57,214 bases of DNA from Streptococcus australis (GCF_019930045.1 NZ_JAHZQQ010000008.1:1-57214); one strand, 5' to 3'; shown: positions 38,400-48,415, numbered from the stretch's first letter. Translations and numbers: made by a program. Notes: a model not told the origin generated them from the sequence alone.

Positions 38400-38555
38400 T
38401 TATTTGCAATCTTCTTTGATATCAAATTCCATTTCCCTAGACTCTGTAAATTCAAGCCCTCTGTAGAATAGAACAACCAAAGAATATAAAACAAATGCCA
38501 AAAACAAGCCAAAATGTTGTTCCTGTCACTAACGTTTTAATAACCTTTCACATAG
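38400..38555 (-). pseudogene. Possible frameshifted remnant of a small membrane protein
   Basis: In two overlapping minus-strand frames the text reads TGTTFWLVFGICFIFFG and then VVLFYRGLEFTESREMEFDI, ending in a stop at 38400. Joined by a single frameshift they would make one hydrophobic segment plus a short charged tail. No start codon with a ribosome site is visible. Low confidence. Confidence 0.3.
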
Positions 38556-38588
38556 ACTAGCTACATCCAAATTCCCTAAAAAGACTTC

Positions 38589-39116
38589 TTACTCGTCTCT
38601 TTTCAACCAATTCTCTTTTTGTGCTTTCTCTGCTAAATCTTTTGCTTTATCGATATCCAATGAATTTGAATCAGAGGAAATGTTGGAGTCAATATCTTCT
38701 TCCAATTCTTGTAAGATTTGAACATCTTTATGTGTCAAATTCGAAACTGTAGGGTCTGCTTTTGGTAGAGGACGATAGAACATGAAGAAACCAGTTATGA
38801 CAATCAGAAGAGCGGCAACCGATATGAGAAAACCTTTCTGGAAATCTTCAACAGGTATTTTAGTACCTTTCGTGGATAATTCCTTCCACTCTGGCTGTTG
38901 CTCCTCAGCTGCTTTTTTAGCATTAAACACAGGTGTAATCAAAACTTGATTCATTAAGGTGATTGCACCAAGGGACATCAGCAAAAACGGAATGTGGCGC
39001 GATTTGCTAATGATCACTAAAATTCCTCCAGTAATAGCAATCAAGCTAATGATGATATTAACAGTAAACCAAACTCTCGCCTGCTTTTTCGTTTCCAAAT
39101 ACTTTTCTTTTGTCAT
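38589..39116 (-). CDS. Unknown membrane protein with three predicted segments
   Basis: A 175-residue protein starting MTKEKYLETKKQARVWFTVN at 39116, after GGGAGAAG. An upstream ATG at 39137 is rejected because the ribosome site lies between. Membrane segments lie at about 14-34, 39-56 and 95-115, and the acidic tail (residues 125-175) is rich in D, S and K. I do not recognise the family. It is flanked by non-coding DNA on both sides, so it is probably a single-gene transcript. Confidence 0.65.
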   Translation of the reverse strand: MTKEKYLETKKQARVWFTVNIIISLIAITGGILVIISKSRHIPFLLMSLGAITLMNQVLITPVFNAKKAAEEQQPEWKELSTKGTKIPVEDFQKGFLISVAALLIVITGFFMFYRPLPKADPTVSNLTHKDVQILQELEEDIDSNISSDSNSLDIDKAKDLAEKAQKENWLKRDE

Positions 39117-39231
39117 GTGCTTCTCCCTTAAAATCACTTATATCGTAAATCTATTAAAACAATTTACCATTATCATACAGGATTTTACTATGCATTTCAA
39201 GTTAGCTAACAACTAGTGAAAAGAGGAAAAA

Positions 39232-39408
39232 AAGAAGCTGGGACAAAAGTCCTAGCCTCTCAATTGTCTTTGGATTGTCGAGCAAGACGCAGTGGTTGAG
39301 TGGGCTCTACTACGCTGATTTCATCAGCTTTTACAGCCCTACTCAACTGTGAGGAGGTGGGACAACGAAATCGAATTCTAACGAATTACCGATTTCTGTC
39401 CCACTCTC
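39232..39408. repeat. Copy 3 of the ~180-bp three-hairpin repeat
   Basis: Same element and orientation as 7612-7792 and 26498-26679. It starts eight bases after the pyrE stop on the minus strand. The last hairpin (GTCCCAGC arm) is followed by TTCTTTTTTTCC and would terminate the pyrFE transcript. Confidence 0.85.
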
Positions 39409-39415
39409 AGTTATA

Positions 39416-40048
39416 TTATTTATCTTGCCAAGTTTCTTGGTTTTCCTTGAAACGGCGTAACAGTTCCAATCCTTCAGAAGTAATGTAACCCTGTTCTTCA
39501 GCCAAATGAATCAATTCAGTGTAGTTAGACAAGGTTTCAAGTTGAACGCCAGCTTCCGCAAATCTCTTATCTGCCTTCTCTAATTGGTAGGTGAAGATCG
39601 CTACCACACCAAGTACATCTGCTCCTTCACGCTTCGCAGCTGCAACAGCATCCAAGACAGACCCACCAGTAGAAATCAAATCTTCTACCACAACCATCTT
39701 TTGACCTTTTGGTACACGGCCTTCGATTTGGTTTCCAGCCCCATGGTCTTTTGGTTTACTACGGATGTAGGCAAATGGCAAACTCATCTTGTCCGCAATA
39801 ATAGCACCATGAGGAATCCCCGCAGTTGCTGTCCCTGCAATCACTTCTACTTCAGGGAAAGCTTCCTTGATTTTATCCACGAATCCATTTTCGATCAAGG
39901 TACGAGTTTCAGGATAAGCGAGGGTCACTCGGTTATCCGTATAAATAGGGGACTTGATCCCAGAAGCCCAAGTAAAAGGCTCTTCTGGTTTCAAATAAAC
40001 AGCTTCAATTTTTAGAAGATGGCTGGCAATATCTTTAGCTAATGACAT
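39416..40048 (-). CDS. pyrE: Orotate phosphoribosyltransferase
   Basis: Joins orotate to PRPP to make OMP. The 210-residue protein has the PRPP-binding loop [13 protein letters not shown] near 120-132 and the [13 protein letters not shown] segment near 70-82. The SD AAAAAGGAG precedes the ATG. It follows pyrF on the same strand, but a 313-base structured gap separates them, which is unusual for two enzymes catalysing consecutive steps. Confidence 0.96.
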   Translation of the reverse strand: MSLAKDIASHLLKIEAVYLKPEEPFTWASGIKSPIYTDNRVTLAYPETRTLIENGFVDKIKEAFPEVEVIAGTATAGIPHGAIIADKMSLPFAYIRSKPKDHGAGNQIEGRVPKGQKMVVVEDLISTGGSVLDAVAAAKREGADVLGVVAIFTYQLEKADKRFAEAGVQLETLSNYTELIHLAEEQGYITSEGLELLRRFKENQETWQDK

Positions 40049-40252
40049 GATAACTCCTTTTTACGATTTTAATCGAATACGAATTAAATCAACAGATGAT
40101 TTAAACAACAACAGTACAGGTTAGTAAGTAAGTTAGAGAAGGTCCCATCGGGCTCCCTAGAGCTACAAAAGATCCACTTTTAGTAGCGATTAGTGTTCCG
40201 ACGATTATGAGAATAGTTTAGGGAAGGCCCTATCGTGCTTAATTATTCCGAC

Positions 40253-40291
40253 GATCTCAGAAGAGAAACGATCATTTTCTCTTCTGAGATC
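40253..40291 (-). other. Long perfect hairpin in the pyrF-pyrE gap
   Basis: GATCTCAGAAGAGAAA pairs over 16 bp with TTTCTCTTCTGAGATC around a seven-base loop. There is no T run, so it is not a terminator. It separates the intact three-way module from the degenerate ones and could be a processing site or a barrier to read-through. Confidence 0.7.
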
Positions 40292-40295
40292 TAGT

Positions 40296-40371
40296 GAATG
40301 CGTTAGGGAAGGTCCCATTGGACTTCCCGTAGAGCTACAAAAGTTTCACTTTTAGTAGCTCTTACGCATTC
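40296..40371 (-). other. Three-way-junction RNA module overlapping the pyrF stop codon
   Basis: On the minus strand GAATGCGT pairs perfectly with ACGCATTC. Between them sit hairpin GAGCTAC-AAAAGT/ACTTTT-GTAGCTC and hairpin GGGAAG-TCC/GGGA-CTTCCC. Degenerate relatives follow toward pyrE at about 40200-40250 and 40135-40195 (shared CTACTAAAAGTG and GGGACCTTC words). The pyrF TAA is inside the closing helix. The remainder of the gap (40049-40130) shows only the pyrE ribosome site. Confidence 0.65.
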
Positions 40372-41054
40372 CATTGTCTCTTAATTTCATGGTAAGCATC
40401 CCATGGGTTTTCTGCTTGGATGATCGGACGTCCAACGACAATGTAGTCTGAACCGATAGCATGGGCTTCTTGTGGGGTCATGACCCGTTTTTGGTCGCCA
40501 ATTTCGGCTCCTGCAGGACGGATCCCTGGGGTTACACAGACAAAGTCTTCTGCGGTAGCCTTTTTGATCAAATCAACTTCATGGGCTGAACAAACAACGC
40601 CGTCTAGGCCTGCTTCTTGCGCCTTACGGGCATAATTAACGACTGATTCTTGAACAGTGGTTTGGATGTTTTGGCAATCCCGCATGTCCTCTTCACTGGT
40701 AGAAGTCAATTGAGTCACCGCCACCAACTTAGCACCTGGTCCAAGTGCCTTTTTGGCTTCGCGCATCATCTCTACACCACCAGCTGCATGAACTGTCACC
40801 ATGTCCACACCAAAGGTGCCTAGAACAGACATGGCTGACTTAACCGTATTTGGGATGTCGTGCAATTTTAGGTCCAAGAAAATGCTGTGGCCACGACCTT
40901 TCAGATAGTGAACAATTTCTGGGCCGACTGCATAGAAAAATTCCATTCCGATTTTTACAAAGAGTTTTTCATCTTCTGGGAAATGTTCTAAAAAGTTTTT
41001 GACATCTTCAAAAGCTGGAAAGTCAAGGGCGATGATGGGACGTTCTTCACGCAT
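40362..41054 (-). CDS. pyrF: Orotidine 5'-phosphate decarboxylase
   Basis: Decarboxylates OMP to UMP. The 230-residue protein has the catalytic [13 protein letters not shown] motif (58-70) and the phosphate-binding [12 protein letters not shown] region near 182-193. AAAGGAG precedes the ATG. It is first in pyrF-pyrE and is preceded by a PyrR-type attenuator. Confidence 0.97.
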   Translation of the reverse strand: MREERPIIALDFPAFEDVKNFLEHFPEDEKLFVKIGMEFFYAVGPEIVHYLKGRGHSIFLDLKLHDIPNTVKSAMSVLGTFGVDMVTVHAAGGVEMMREAKKALGPGAKLVAVTQLTSTSEEDMRDCQNIQTTVQESVVNYARKAQEAGLDGVVCSAHEVDLIKKATAEDFVCVTPGIRPAGAEIGDQKRVMTPQEAHAIGSDYIVVGRPIIQAENPWDAYHEIKRQWNA

Positions 41055-41093
41055 GGGTTTCTCCTTTTATGGCTGACATTTTTTCCACAAAAA

Positions 41094-41190
41094 AACCTTG
41101 CCCGAGGCAAGGTTACACGAAAATTAGGTAGTATCTACCCTGATTCACCGTCTAGACCTTAGGAGCCTCTCTGGACCACTTTAAAGGTTT
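41094..41190 (-). promoter_or_regulatory. PyrR-binding attenuator of pyrF-pyrE
   Basis: The leader contains CCAGAGAGGCTCCTAAGGT, the PyrR anti-antiterminator loop, between AACCTTTAAAGTGG and the terminator. The terminator stem AACCTTGCC/GGCAAGGTT (41094-41114) is followed by T residues. When UMP is high, PyrR stabilises the binding loop and the terminator forms. Confidence 0.88.
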
Positions 41191-41196
41191 TTCTAC

Positions 41197-41225
41197 ATTG
41201 TAGTACGATATGAAAGAAAAGTCAA
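41197..41225 (-). promoter_or_regulatory. pyrF promoter
   Basis: TTGACT, a 17-base spacer and TACAAT stand just upstream of the PyrR leader. Confidence 0.8.
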
Positions 41226-41304
41226 GAAATAATCATAAAACGTTCGGAATCAATCTGTTTTTTTCATCTTTCAACTATGGAAGATTCACAAACATGTCAA
41301 ATTC

Positions 41305-41420
41305 TTGACGAAGATCCGATTTTCCTGTAAAATTTTTGCTATGCTGAGTAAGGGTTGTTTTAGTTGTAGCTTACTCAGTAGCCTGTTGGGGTTGTAGCCA
41401 GCAGGCATTTTTTATTTTCT
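41305..41420 (+). ncRNA. Candidate small RNA gene with promoter and terminator
   Basis: TTGACG (41305-41310), 17 bases, TAAAAT (41328-41333); the RNA should start near 41340. It then has stem TGAGTAAG/CTTACTCA, a four-base linker, and stem GCCTG-TGG/CCA-CAGGC followed by ATTTTTTATTTT. Both loops carry a GTTGTAG word. The RNA would be about 75 bases, with no open frame. The CiaR repeat TTTAAG is absent, so it is not a csRNA. It is transcribed toward the 3' end of pyrD and fills the pyrD-pyrF gap. Confidence 0.75.
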
Positions 41421-41429
41421 TGATGATCT

Positions 41430-43185
<1,756 letters not shown>

Positions 43186-43209
43186 TGGTTTCCTCTTCTT
43201 TCTTTCAGC

Positions 43210-43320
43210 AAAAAAGACCTCGCAAAAGCAAGGTCCCACAAATGATCAGCTAGACTCCGTCTGCTGATCTTTTTTCTGTCTTTCCTTGCAGGCCTCTCTG
43301 GACCCCTTAAAGGTTAAATT
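43210..43320 (-). promoter_or_regulatory. PyrR-binding attenuator of pyrK-pyrD
   Basis: CCAGAGAGGCCTGCAAGG is the PyrR loop. A GATCAGC/GCTGATC helix follows, then the terminator GACCT-GC/GC-AGGTC (43216-43235) with a T run. Same logic as at 41094, but with an extra helix in the middle. Confidence 0.88.
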
Positions 43321-43326
43321 TTTCTC

Positions 43327-43355
43327 ATTATATCGCGCTACTGGTCGCTTGTCAA
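43327..43355 (-). promoter_or_regulatory. pyrK promoter
   Basis: Consensus TTGACA, a 17-base spacer and TATAAT, directly upstream of the PyrR leader; a near-perfect sigma-A promoter. Confidence 0.88.
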
Positions 43356-43376
43356 GTAGAAGCCCGATAGCTCCGC

Positions 43377-44750
43377 TCATTTCCCATCTGTCTCAGGAGA
43401 AAACCCTTCTGGTACCGGAGGGATATACTGCAGAGCGATGCGATTTTCTGGCTTGTGATCGACTAAGTAGAGGACGAGTAAGAAGAGCCATTCCAGGGGC
43501 TTCATTAGATAGTAAATGACATCCATAGCCCATTTCTTTTTGATTTGTTTAGCAAAGGGATAGCCATAACGGTCATAATTACGACGCAGAAATCGATGGA
43601 AACGTGGCGTCTTTTCTTCTAAGACCTGCTCAAAGGCATTGGCAATACAGAGCTGGCGATTGACCACAACAGGATGACCATACCGGACTCCCATCCGCTG
43701 GGGCTTGACCACCTTTTCATGACCACCCGCTGCGACTGTACAGAGATAGTGCTCATCAATAATGAGATTCTGAGGAGGGATCTTTTCCGAGAAGGTCCAA
43801 TCTGCCGTATTGGTCCAGGCCTTGACCAAGCTATCAGGACGTTGACCAAAGAGCATGAGGACCATGACCAATACCGCTAACAAGGGGAGGGCCATGATGA
43901 CTGCCAACCAAGGCCAGTGTTTGGATTGGTGGAGGATCAGGTGAAAGCGTTGGAGAATGGGATTGTCATAGACCCTTTCGAAATCAGACTCCCCCTCCCA
44001 CTCCTTCATCCTGGTCCGCAAAAGACTAATGGAATAAACCAACAAGAAGACCGTGTGGCAACCGATAACTTGCAACTGGATGTCAAATACCACTACTAGC
44101 ACCAATCCCATCAATATCCCACTGATACAAAAGATATTCAAAAGTGGAGACAAGGAATTGGCATCTCGGTAAGAATAGATGATCAAAGCTAGGAAGGAAA
44201 TCAGTGCCAAAATAAGGATCGTCGGTAGCGCCTCCGACCAAATCATGGTATGCTTCTGCTCATTGATGAGCTGTTTCGTCCAATCATAACGCGTTAAATC
44301 TTTCACCAGATAGATGACGAAGGATTCCAGGATACTACCAAAGACTCCTATCCAAAGGATGACAAAGTACTTGCGATTATTGACTCTTCGTTTAATTTTT
44401 TCCTCTTCTTTCTCATCATAGACACCGACCAGTTCCTTTTCCAAGGTCTGGGCCTGTATCGTAGACCAGCGAGAAATAACATACAGAATCACAAAGATAT
44501 TAGGAACAAAATAACTAACCCCTAGGGCATGTATAAGAATTGTAACACTGTAAATTGCGACTCCAAAAATAGCATTCCAGAAACCCAAAGATTGGATATT
44601 TCCTGGCAAGCTCCCGATAATTAGAAAGACAGACAAACTAAGAAAAATAAGGAAGTTGGTCATAAAGTTTATCTTTACTAAACTGGCTAAAAATTTGGTC
44701 TCCAGTTCCTTGTTCCATTTTTTGTACCAGAAAACGATTTTCTTCATCAC
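43377..44750 (-). CDS. Unknown polytopic membrane protein
   Basis: A 457-residue protein with around ten hydrophobic segments, grouped as about four in residues 30-95, three or four in 130-235, and others near 290 and 415-440. A large loop of about residues 310-400 is rich in charged residues and includes a CTVAAGGHEKVVKPQ stretch. No recognisable transporter or enzyme signature. GGAGGAGATG precedes the ATG. It stands alone between pyrK and the divergent LysR gene, so they may be functionally linked (inference). Confidence 0.7.
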   Translation of the reverse strand: MMKKIVFWYKKWNKELETKFLASLVKINFMTNFLIFLSLSVFLIIGSLPGNIQSLGFWNAIFGVAIYSVTILIHALGVSYFVPNIFVILYVISRWSTIQAQTLEKELVGVYDEKEEEKIKRRVNNRKYFVILWIGVFGSILESFVIYLVKDLTRYDWTKQLINEQKHTMIWSEALPTILILALISFLALIIYSYRDANSLSPLLNIFCISGILMGLVLVVVFDIQLQVIGCHTVFLLVYSISLLRTRMKEWEGESDFERVYDNPILQRFHLILHQSKHWPWLAVIMALPLLAVLVMVLMLFGQRPDSLVKAWTNTADWTFSEKIPPQNLIIDEHYLCTVAAGGHEKVVKPQRMGVRYGHPVVVNRQLCIANAFEQVLEEKTPRFHRFLRRNYDRYGYPFAKQIKKKWAMDVIYYLMKPLEWLFLLVLYLVDHKPENRIALQYIPPVPEGFSPETDGK

Positions 44751-44873
44751 ATCTCCTCCATCATTTCCCTCATTTTATCAAGCTACAATTAATCCTTCAA
44801 TTCTAAACCTGTTTTATAGGGAAAAATCCTTCTAGAGACTTATACTAGCTAGGATTTTCTGTCAAAAGTATGT

Positions 44874-44885
44874 TAAAATATAAGC
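44874..44885 (+). promoter_or_regulatory. Extended -10 box six bases before the LysR gene
   Basis: TGTTAAAAT is followed by six bases and then ATG 44886, the same spacing as for plsY and the glycosyltransferase gene. No Shine-Dalgarno is present. Confidence 0.6.
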
Positions 44886-45794
44886 ATGAGAATCCAACAA
44901 TTACATTACATTATCAAAATCGTCGAAACAGGCTCTATGAATGAAGCGTCCAAGCAACTCTTTATCACCCAGCCAAGTTTGTCCAATGCTGTGCGGGATT
45001 TGGAAAAAGAAATGGGGATTGATATCTTCATCCGTAATCCCAAGGGTATCACTCTGACTAAGGATGGGATGGAGTTCCTTTCTTATGCCCGTCAAGTCGT
45101 CGAGCAGACCCAACTCCTAGAAGAACGCTATAAAAATCCAGTAGCCAATCGGGAGCTCTTTAGCGTGTCCTCTCAGCACTATGCCTTCGTAGTCGAAGCC
45201 TTCGTCTCTCTCCTCAAGAAAAGCGACATGGAGAAATACGAGCTCTTCCTACGGGAGACCAGAACCTGGGAAATCATCGATGACGTCAAGAACTTCCGTA
45301 GTGAGATCGGTGTCCTCTTCCTCAATGGGTACAACCGGGATGTCCTCTCCAAAATGCTGGATGATAGCCACCTCAAGGCAACCCATCTCTTTACTGCCCA
45401 ACCTCATATCTTCGTCAGCAAGACTAACCCCCTAGCTAACAAAGAGGTGGTGAAATTAGAAGATCTAGAAGACTTCCCTTATCTCAGCTACGACCAAGGG
45501 ACCCACAACTCCTTCTACTTCTCAGAAGAGATCCTCTCCCAAGAGCATCACAAGAAGTCTATCGTCGTCAGTGACCGTGCCACCCTCTTCAATCTCTTGA
45601 TTGGTCTGGACGGCTACACCATTGCGACCGGTATCCTTAACAGCAACCTCAATGGAGACAATATCGTTTCCATCCCGCTAGATATCGATGACCCAATCGA
45701 GCTGGTCTACATCCAACACGAGAAAGCTAGCCTCTCTAAAATGGGTGAAAAATTTATCGAATACTTACTTGAGGAAGTCCAATTTGATAAATAA
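44886..45794 (+). CDS. LysR-family transcriptional regulator
   Basis: A 302-residue regulator. The N-terminal helix-turn-helix lies at about 18-37 (GSMNEASKQLFITQPSLSNA), then a linker helix and a periplasmic-binding-protein-like effector domain (about 90-295). Sequence recall places it with streptococcal LysR regulators of sulfur amino acid uptake (MetR/CmbR-like), but the effector is not certain, so no symbol is given. It is divergent from an unknown membrane protein, a common layout for a regulator and its target. The mRNA may be leaderless. Confidence 0.88.
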   Translation: MRIQQLHYIIKIVETGSMNEASKQLFITQPSLSNAVRDLEKEMGIDIFIRNPKGITLTKDGMEFLSYARQVVEQTQLLEERYKNPVANRELFSVSSQHYAFVVEAFVSLLKKSDMEKYELFLRETRTWEIIDDVKNFRSEIGVLFLNGYNRDVLSKMLDDSHLKATHLFTAQPHIFVSKTNPLANKEVVKLEDLEDFPYLSYDQGTHNSFYFSEEILSQEHHKKSIVVSDRATLFNLLIGLDGYTIATGILNSNLNGDNIVSIPLDIDDPIELVYIQHEKASLSKMGEKFIEYLLEEVQFDK

Positions 45795-45823
45795 GAACTA
45801 ACTAGCTACACAAGCACAATAAA

Positions 45824-45863
45824 AACACCTGAAACAAGTGGATTTCCACTTCTCTCAGGTGTT
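45824..45863. terminator. Bidirectional terminator between LysR gene and sirtuin
   Basis: AACACCTGA pairs with TCAGGTGTT, with inner AAGTGG/CCACTT. It is flanked by A and T runs on both sides, serving both converging genes. Confidence 0.85.
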
Positions 45864-45866
45864 CTT

Positions 45867-46598
45867 TTATTGTCTTAATTTCGAAAATACTTGGCCAATC
45901 TTCCCTTCGATGACCAGGTCTGCTTGCTTGTCCTGTGGAATACTGGTTTTATTGATGACGACCAGCTTCTTCCCTTGGAAATACTGGATCAAGCTGGCTG
46001 CTGGGTAGACGACGAGGGAGGTCCCTCCGATAATCAGTAGATCAGCTTCTTGGATGGCTTTGGCTGCTTGGCTAAAGACCTCCATATCGAGGGGTTCCTC
46101 ATAAAGGGTCACATCCGGCTTGACCACCTTATCACAATCGAGACAGTGTGGAACAGGCCCTTCCAAAGCTAGAAAGGACTCTAAATCATAAAAACGCTGG
46201 CAACCCGTACAGTAATTACGGTCGGCACTACCATGGAGTTTCAAGACTTTTTTAGACCCTGCCATTTCATGGAGACTATCAATATTTTGCGTCACGACTG
46301 CTTTGAGTTTACCAGTTTCTTCCAGCCAAGCCAGATAGCGATGAGCTGCATTGGGCTTGGCATCTGGATAGAGCAGGTACTTCTTGTAAAAGTCGAAAAA
46401 GTCCTCTGGATAACGCTCAAACATGGTATGAGAGACCAGTTGCTCAGCCGTAAAATGCCGACCCAAGGTGACACTATAGACCCCATCTGAGCTACGAAAG
46501 TCTGGAATATTGGACTCCGTTGAGACGCCAGCCCCACCAAAGAAGACAATCTTTTGACTCTGATCAATGATGTCTTGCAATTCTTTCAGTTTATCCAT
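45867..46598 (-). CDS. Sir2-family NAD-dependent protein deacylase
   Basis: Removes acyl groups from lysines, consuming NAD and releasing nicotinamide. The 243-residue protein has GAGVSTESNIPDFR (22-35), TQNIDSLHE (103-111), catalytic His122 (KLHGS) and a complete zinc site, C130-C133 and C152-C155. That makes it a classic sirtuin rather than a zinc-less SIR2 defence domain. I chose MDKLKELQDI at 46598 after AAGGAGG; the longer frame from 46673 overlaps the upstream gene. It is third in the deoD-HEPN-sir2 string. Confidence 0.93.
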   Translation of the reverse strand: MDKLKELQDIIDQSQKIVFFGGAGVSTESNIPDFRSSDGVYSVTLGRHFTAEQLVSHTMFERYPEDFFDFYKKYLLYPDAKPNAAHRYLAWLEETGKLKAVVTQNIDSLHEMAGSKKVLKLHGSADRNYCTGCQRFYDLESFLALEGPVPHCLDCDKVVKPDVTLYEEPLDMEVFSQAAKAIQEADLLIIGGTSLVVYPAASLIQYFQGKKLVVINKTSIPQDKQADLVIEGKIGQVFSKLRQ

Positions 46599-46608
46599 GT
46601 CTTCCTCC

Positions 46609-47367
46609 TTACAAGAGTGCCTGGATAACAGCATTGGCCTGATCGAAATAAAAAGGATCTGGCTGGTAAACAATCCCCGTCTCCTGAGCCAAGCTGACCA
46701 AGAGCTCCATAAAATGCTGGGAAGAGAATCCAGTCGTCCGGTGCAATTCTACCTCATCAAAGGGTTTGATCAAGTGAGCTAGAGGATTGCGGACAGATTT
46801 CTCCAACTCCCGCAGTTGCTTGGCCGCATCCTTGGAGGAATCTGGCAAGTCCAAGAGTAAGATCAACTCCGTTAAACTGGACGAATTGACCGCACTCTCA
46901 CTATGGAATTGTTGCAAGGCTGGATTGTCAGAGGCCCGGATCTTGTCAAACTTCCAATGGTCATAGCTGGACTCTTTGGAGTTGTGAATGTAGTCCGCAA
47001 TATTAGGGATCTGCAACTCAATCAAGCGCATAAAGATCCGATAAATAGCTGGGCTCACCGCACGAACGAAGTCGATGATCTGATCATTGCGAAGTTTGGC
47101 CTCTAGGTCGTAAAGGTAGTTAGCCAACTGTTCCTCTTCTGGGTCCTCATGCCAAAAAAGCTGAAAACCTGTCGCTTCTAGCAAGTCAGTTTTCAACTTT
47201 GGGTTCATGATTGGTCGGATATTGAGCTCTCGACGCTCTGCCATTAACTGCAATAAGGTCAAGACCAGCTCTGGCACGCTCTTCTGCTTCTTAGCAGAGC
47301 GTAGGGCCCGACTATACTGGTAGGTATGAAGGTCGTAGAGCCACTCATCATGAAGGTATTCTGTCAT
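46609..47367 (-). CDS. HEPN-domain protein, Csm6-HEPN-like, no CARF domain
   Basis: A 252-residue soluble, mostly helical protein. Near the C-terminus is R193-N-P-L-A-H198, an R-x4-H motif of the type that forms the RNase site of HEPN proteins. The preceding helices (DFVRAVSPAIYRIFMRLIEL at 99-118) recall the HEPN part of Csm6. There is no N-terminal CARF sensor and no CRISPR array nearby. Its ATG shares a base with the deoD stop (TAATG), so it is translationally coupled, and sir2 follows after ten bases. RNase function is inference. Confidence 0.7.
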   Translation of the reverse strand: MTEYLHDEWLYDLHTYQYSRALRSAKKQKSVPELVLTLLQLMAERRELNIRPIMNPKLKTDLLEATGFQLFWHEDPEEEQLANYLYDLEAKLRNDQIIDFVRAVSPAIYRIFMRLIELQIPNIADYIHNSKESSYDHWKFDKIRASDNPALQQFHSESAVNSSSLTELILLLDLPDSSKDAAKQLRELEKSVRNPLAHLIKPFDEVELHRTTGFSSQHFMELLVSLAQETGIVYQPDPFYFDQANAVIQALL

Positions 47368-48077
47368 TAGTCCGCGATCAAGGTCTCAAGACCAACTTTC
47401 ATCATGTCAGTGAAAGTATTTTGACGTTCTTCTGCAGTCGTATCCTCATCTGGATTGACCAAGCTATCAGAAATGGTCATGATGGCAAGGGCATCCACAT
47501 GGTGTTGAGCAGCAAGATAGTAAAGAGCCGCTGCTTCCATTTCCACAGCTTTCACGCCCCATTTACCAAGCTCCAAGTTCTTTTCAAAGTAGTTTGAATA
47601 GAAGACATCAGAAGACAAGACATTACCAACGTGAGTGGTCATACCAAGGTCTTTGGCAATGTGGTAGGCCTTATCAAGCAAATCAAAGCTTGCGATTTGT
47701 GGGAAATCGTATTGAGGCCAGTCGTTACGGATGATGTTTGAGTTGGTTGCAGCAGCTTGCGCCAAGACCAATTCACGGACGTGGACATCGCCATTCAAAG
47801 AACCAGCTGTACCCACACGGATCAATTTCTTCACACCGTAGTCCACGATCAACTCACGCGCATAGATGGAGATGGATGGCATCCCCATCCCAGTGCCCAT
47901 GACAGATACACGATGACCCTTGTAAGTACCTGTGTAACCAAACATGTTACGGACTTCGTTAAAACATACAGCATCCTCAAGGAAATTCTCAGCGATAAAT
48001 TTCGCACGAAGAGGATCTCCAGGAAGGAGAATTTTATCAGCAATTTCACCTTGCTTAGCAGCAATATGGATAGACAT
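47367..48077 (-). CDS. deoD: Purine nucleoside phosphorylase, DeoD type
   Basis: Cleaves purine (deoxy)ribonucleosides with phosphate to base and sugar 1-phosphate. The 236-residue protein begins [20 protein letters not shown] and has the family segments [18 protein letters not shown] and [12 protein letters not shown]. The frame is open 19 codons further up, but that is leader RNA shared with parC. There is no good Shine-Dalgarno before ATG 48077, as at parC. It heads the deoD-HEPN-sir2 string. Confidence 0.94.
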   Translation of the reverse strand: MSIHIAAKQGEIADKILLPGDPLRAKFIAENFLEDAVCFNEVRNMFGYTGTYKGHRVSVMGTGMGMPSISIYARELIVDYGVKKLIRVGTAGSLNGDVHVRELVLAQAAATNSNIIRNDWPQYDFPQIASFDLLDKAYHIAKDLGMTTHVGNVLSSDVFYSNYFEKNLELGKWGVKAVEMEAAALYYLAAQHHVDALAIMTISDSLVNPDEDTTAEERQNTFTDMMKVGLETLIAD

Positions 48078-48110
48078 AATTAAGATATAAAGGGCGACAG
48101 AGAACAAAGT

Positions 48111-48162
48111 AAAAATAGGAAACTGACGACGCATCGCAGATGCTAGACAGTTTATCTTTTTT
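48111..48162 (-). promoter_or_regulatory. Structured leader motif of deoD, shared with parC
   Basis: On the minus strand AAAAAAGATAAACTG leads to helix AAACTG/CAGTTT, an internal loop, inner helix GCATC/GATGC and a three-base loop, then TTTCCTATTTTT. Same architecture as 19605-19658 with different, still complementary, helix sequences. It ends 33 bases before the deoD ATG. Confidence 0.75.
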
Positions 48163-48415
48163 ACACAGTTCTCCGCCCGTATTCAGTTCAGAGAATACGG
48201 TTAACCCATCCTTTCTTTTTTTATTGAGTGTTTTGAAAAGCTTTCCGCTCGTGTTCAAATCAGAACACATGCTCTACCTTTCTGTGTGTATTTTTTAGAA
48301 AGCTTTCTGCTCATGTTCAAATCGCAACACAAACTCTAGCTTTCCGAATTCATCATAGAGGCCAGGCATCAAAAGTGGGGTTTATTCCAGCCCCAACAAC
48401 CCTGGTTCCTTTATA
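48163..48415 (-). repeat. Tandem GAAAGG-hairpin units upstream of deoD
   Basis: Three clear units start near 48346, 48284 and 48218 (minus-strand reading). Each opens with GAAAG and continues with a hairpin (TGTT/AACA; GTGTTC/GAACAC; CCGTATTC/GAATACGG). The first two close with GCGGAAAGCTTT-type text. A related piece with CCAGG/CCTGG lies further up (48361-48412). Together with the promoter and the leader motif this fills the 408-base gap. Confidence 0.65.

Noticed and set aside
41305-41420. CiaR-controlled csRNA
   Set aside because: The promoter lacks the TTTAAG-N5-TTTAAG direct repeat that defines csRNAs. It is kept as an unrelated small RNA candidate.
45867-46598. SIR2-type anti-phage effector
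   Set aside because: The complete zinc site (two CxxC pairs) and the size fit an ordinary deacylase sirtuin, not the zinc-less SIR2 domains of defence proteins.
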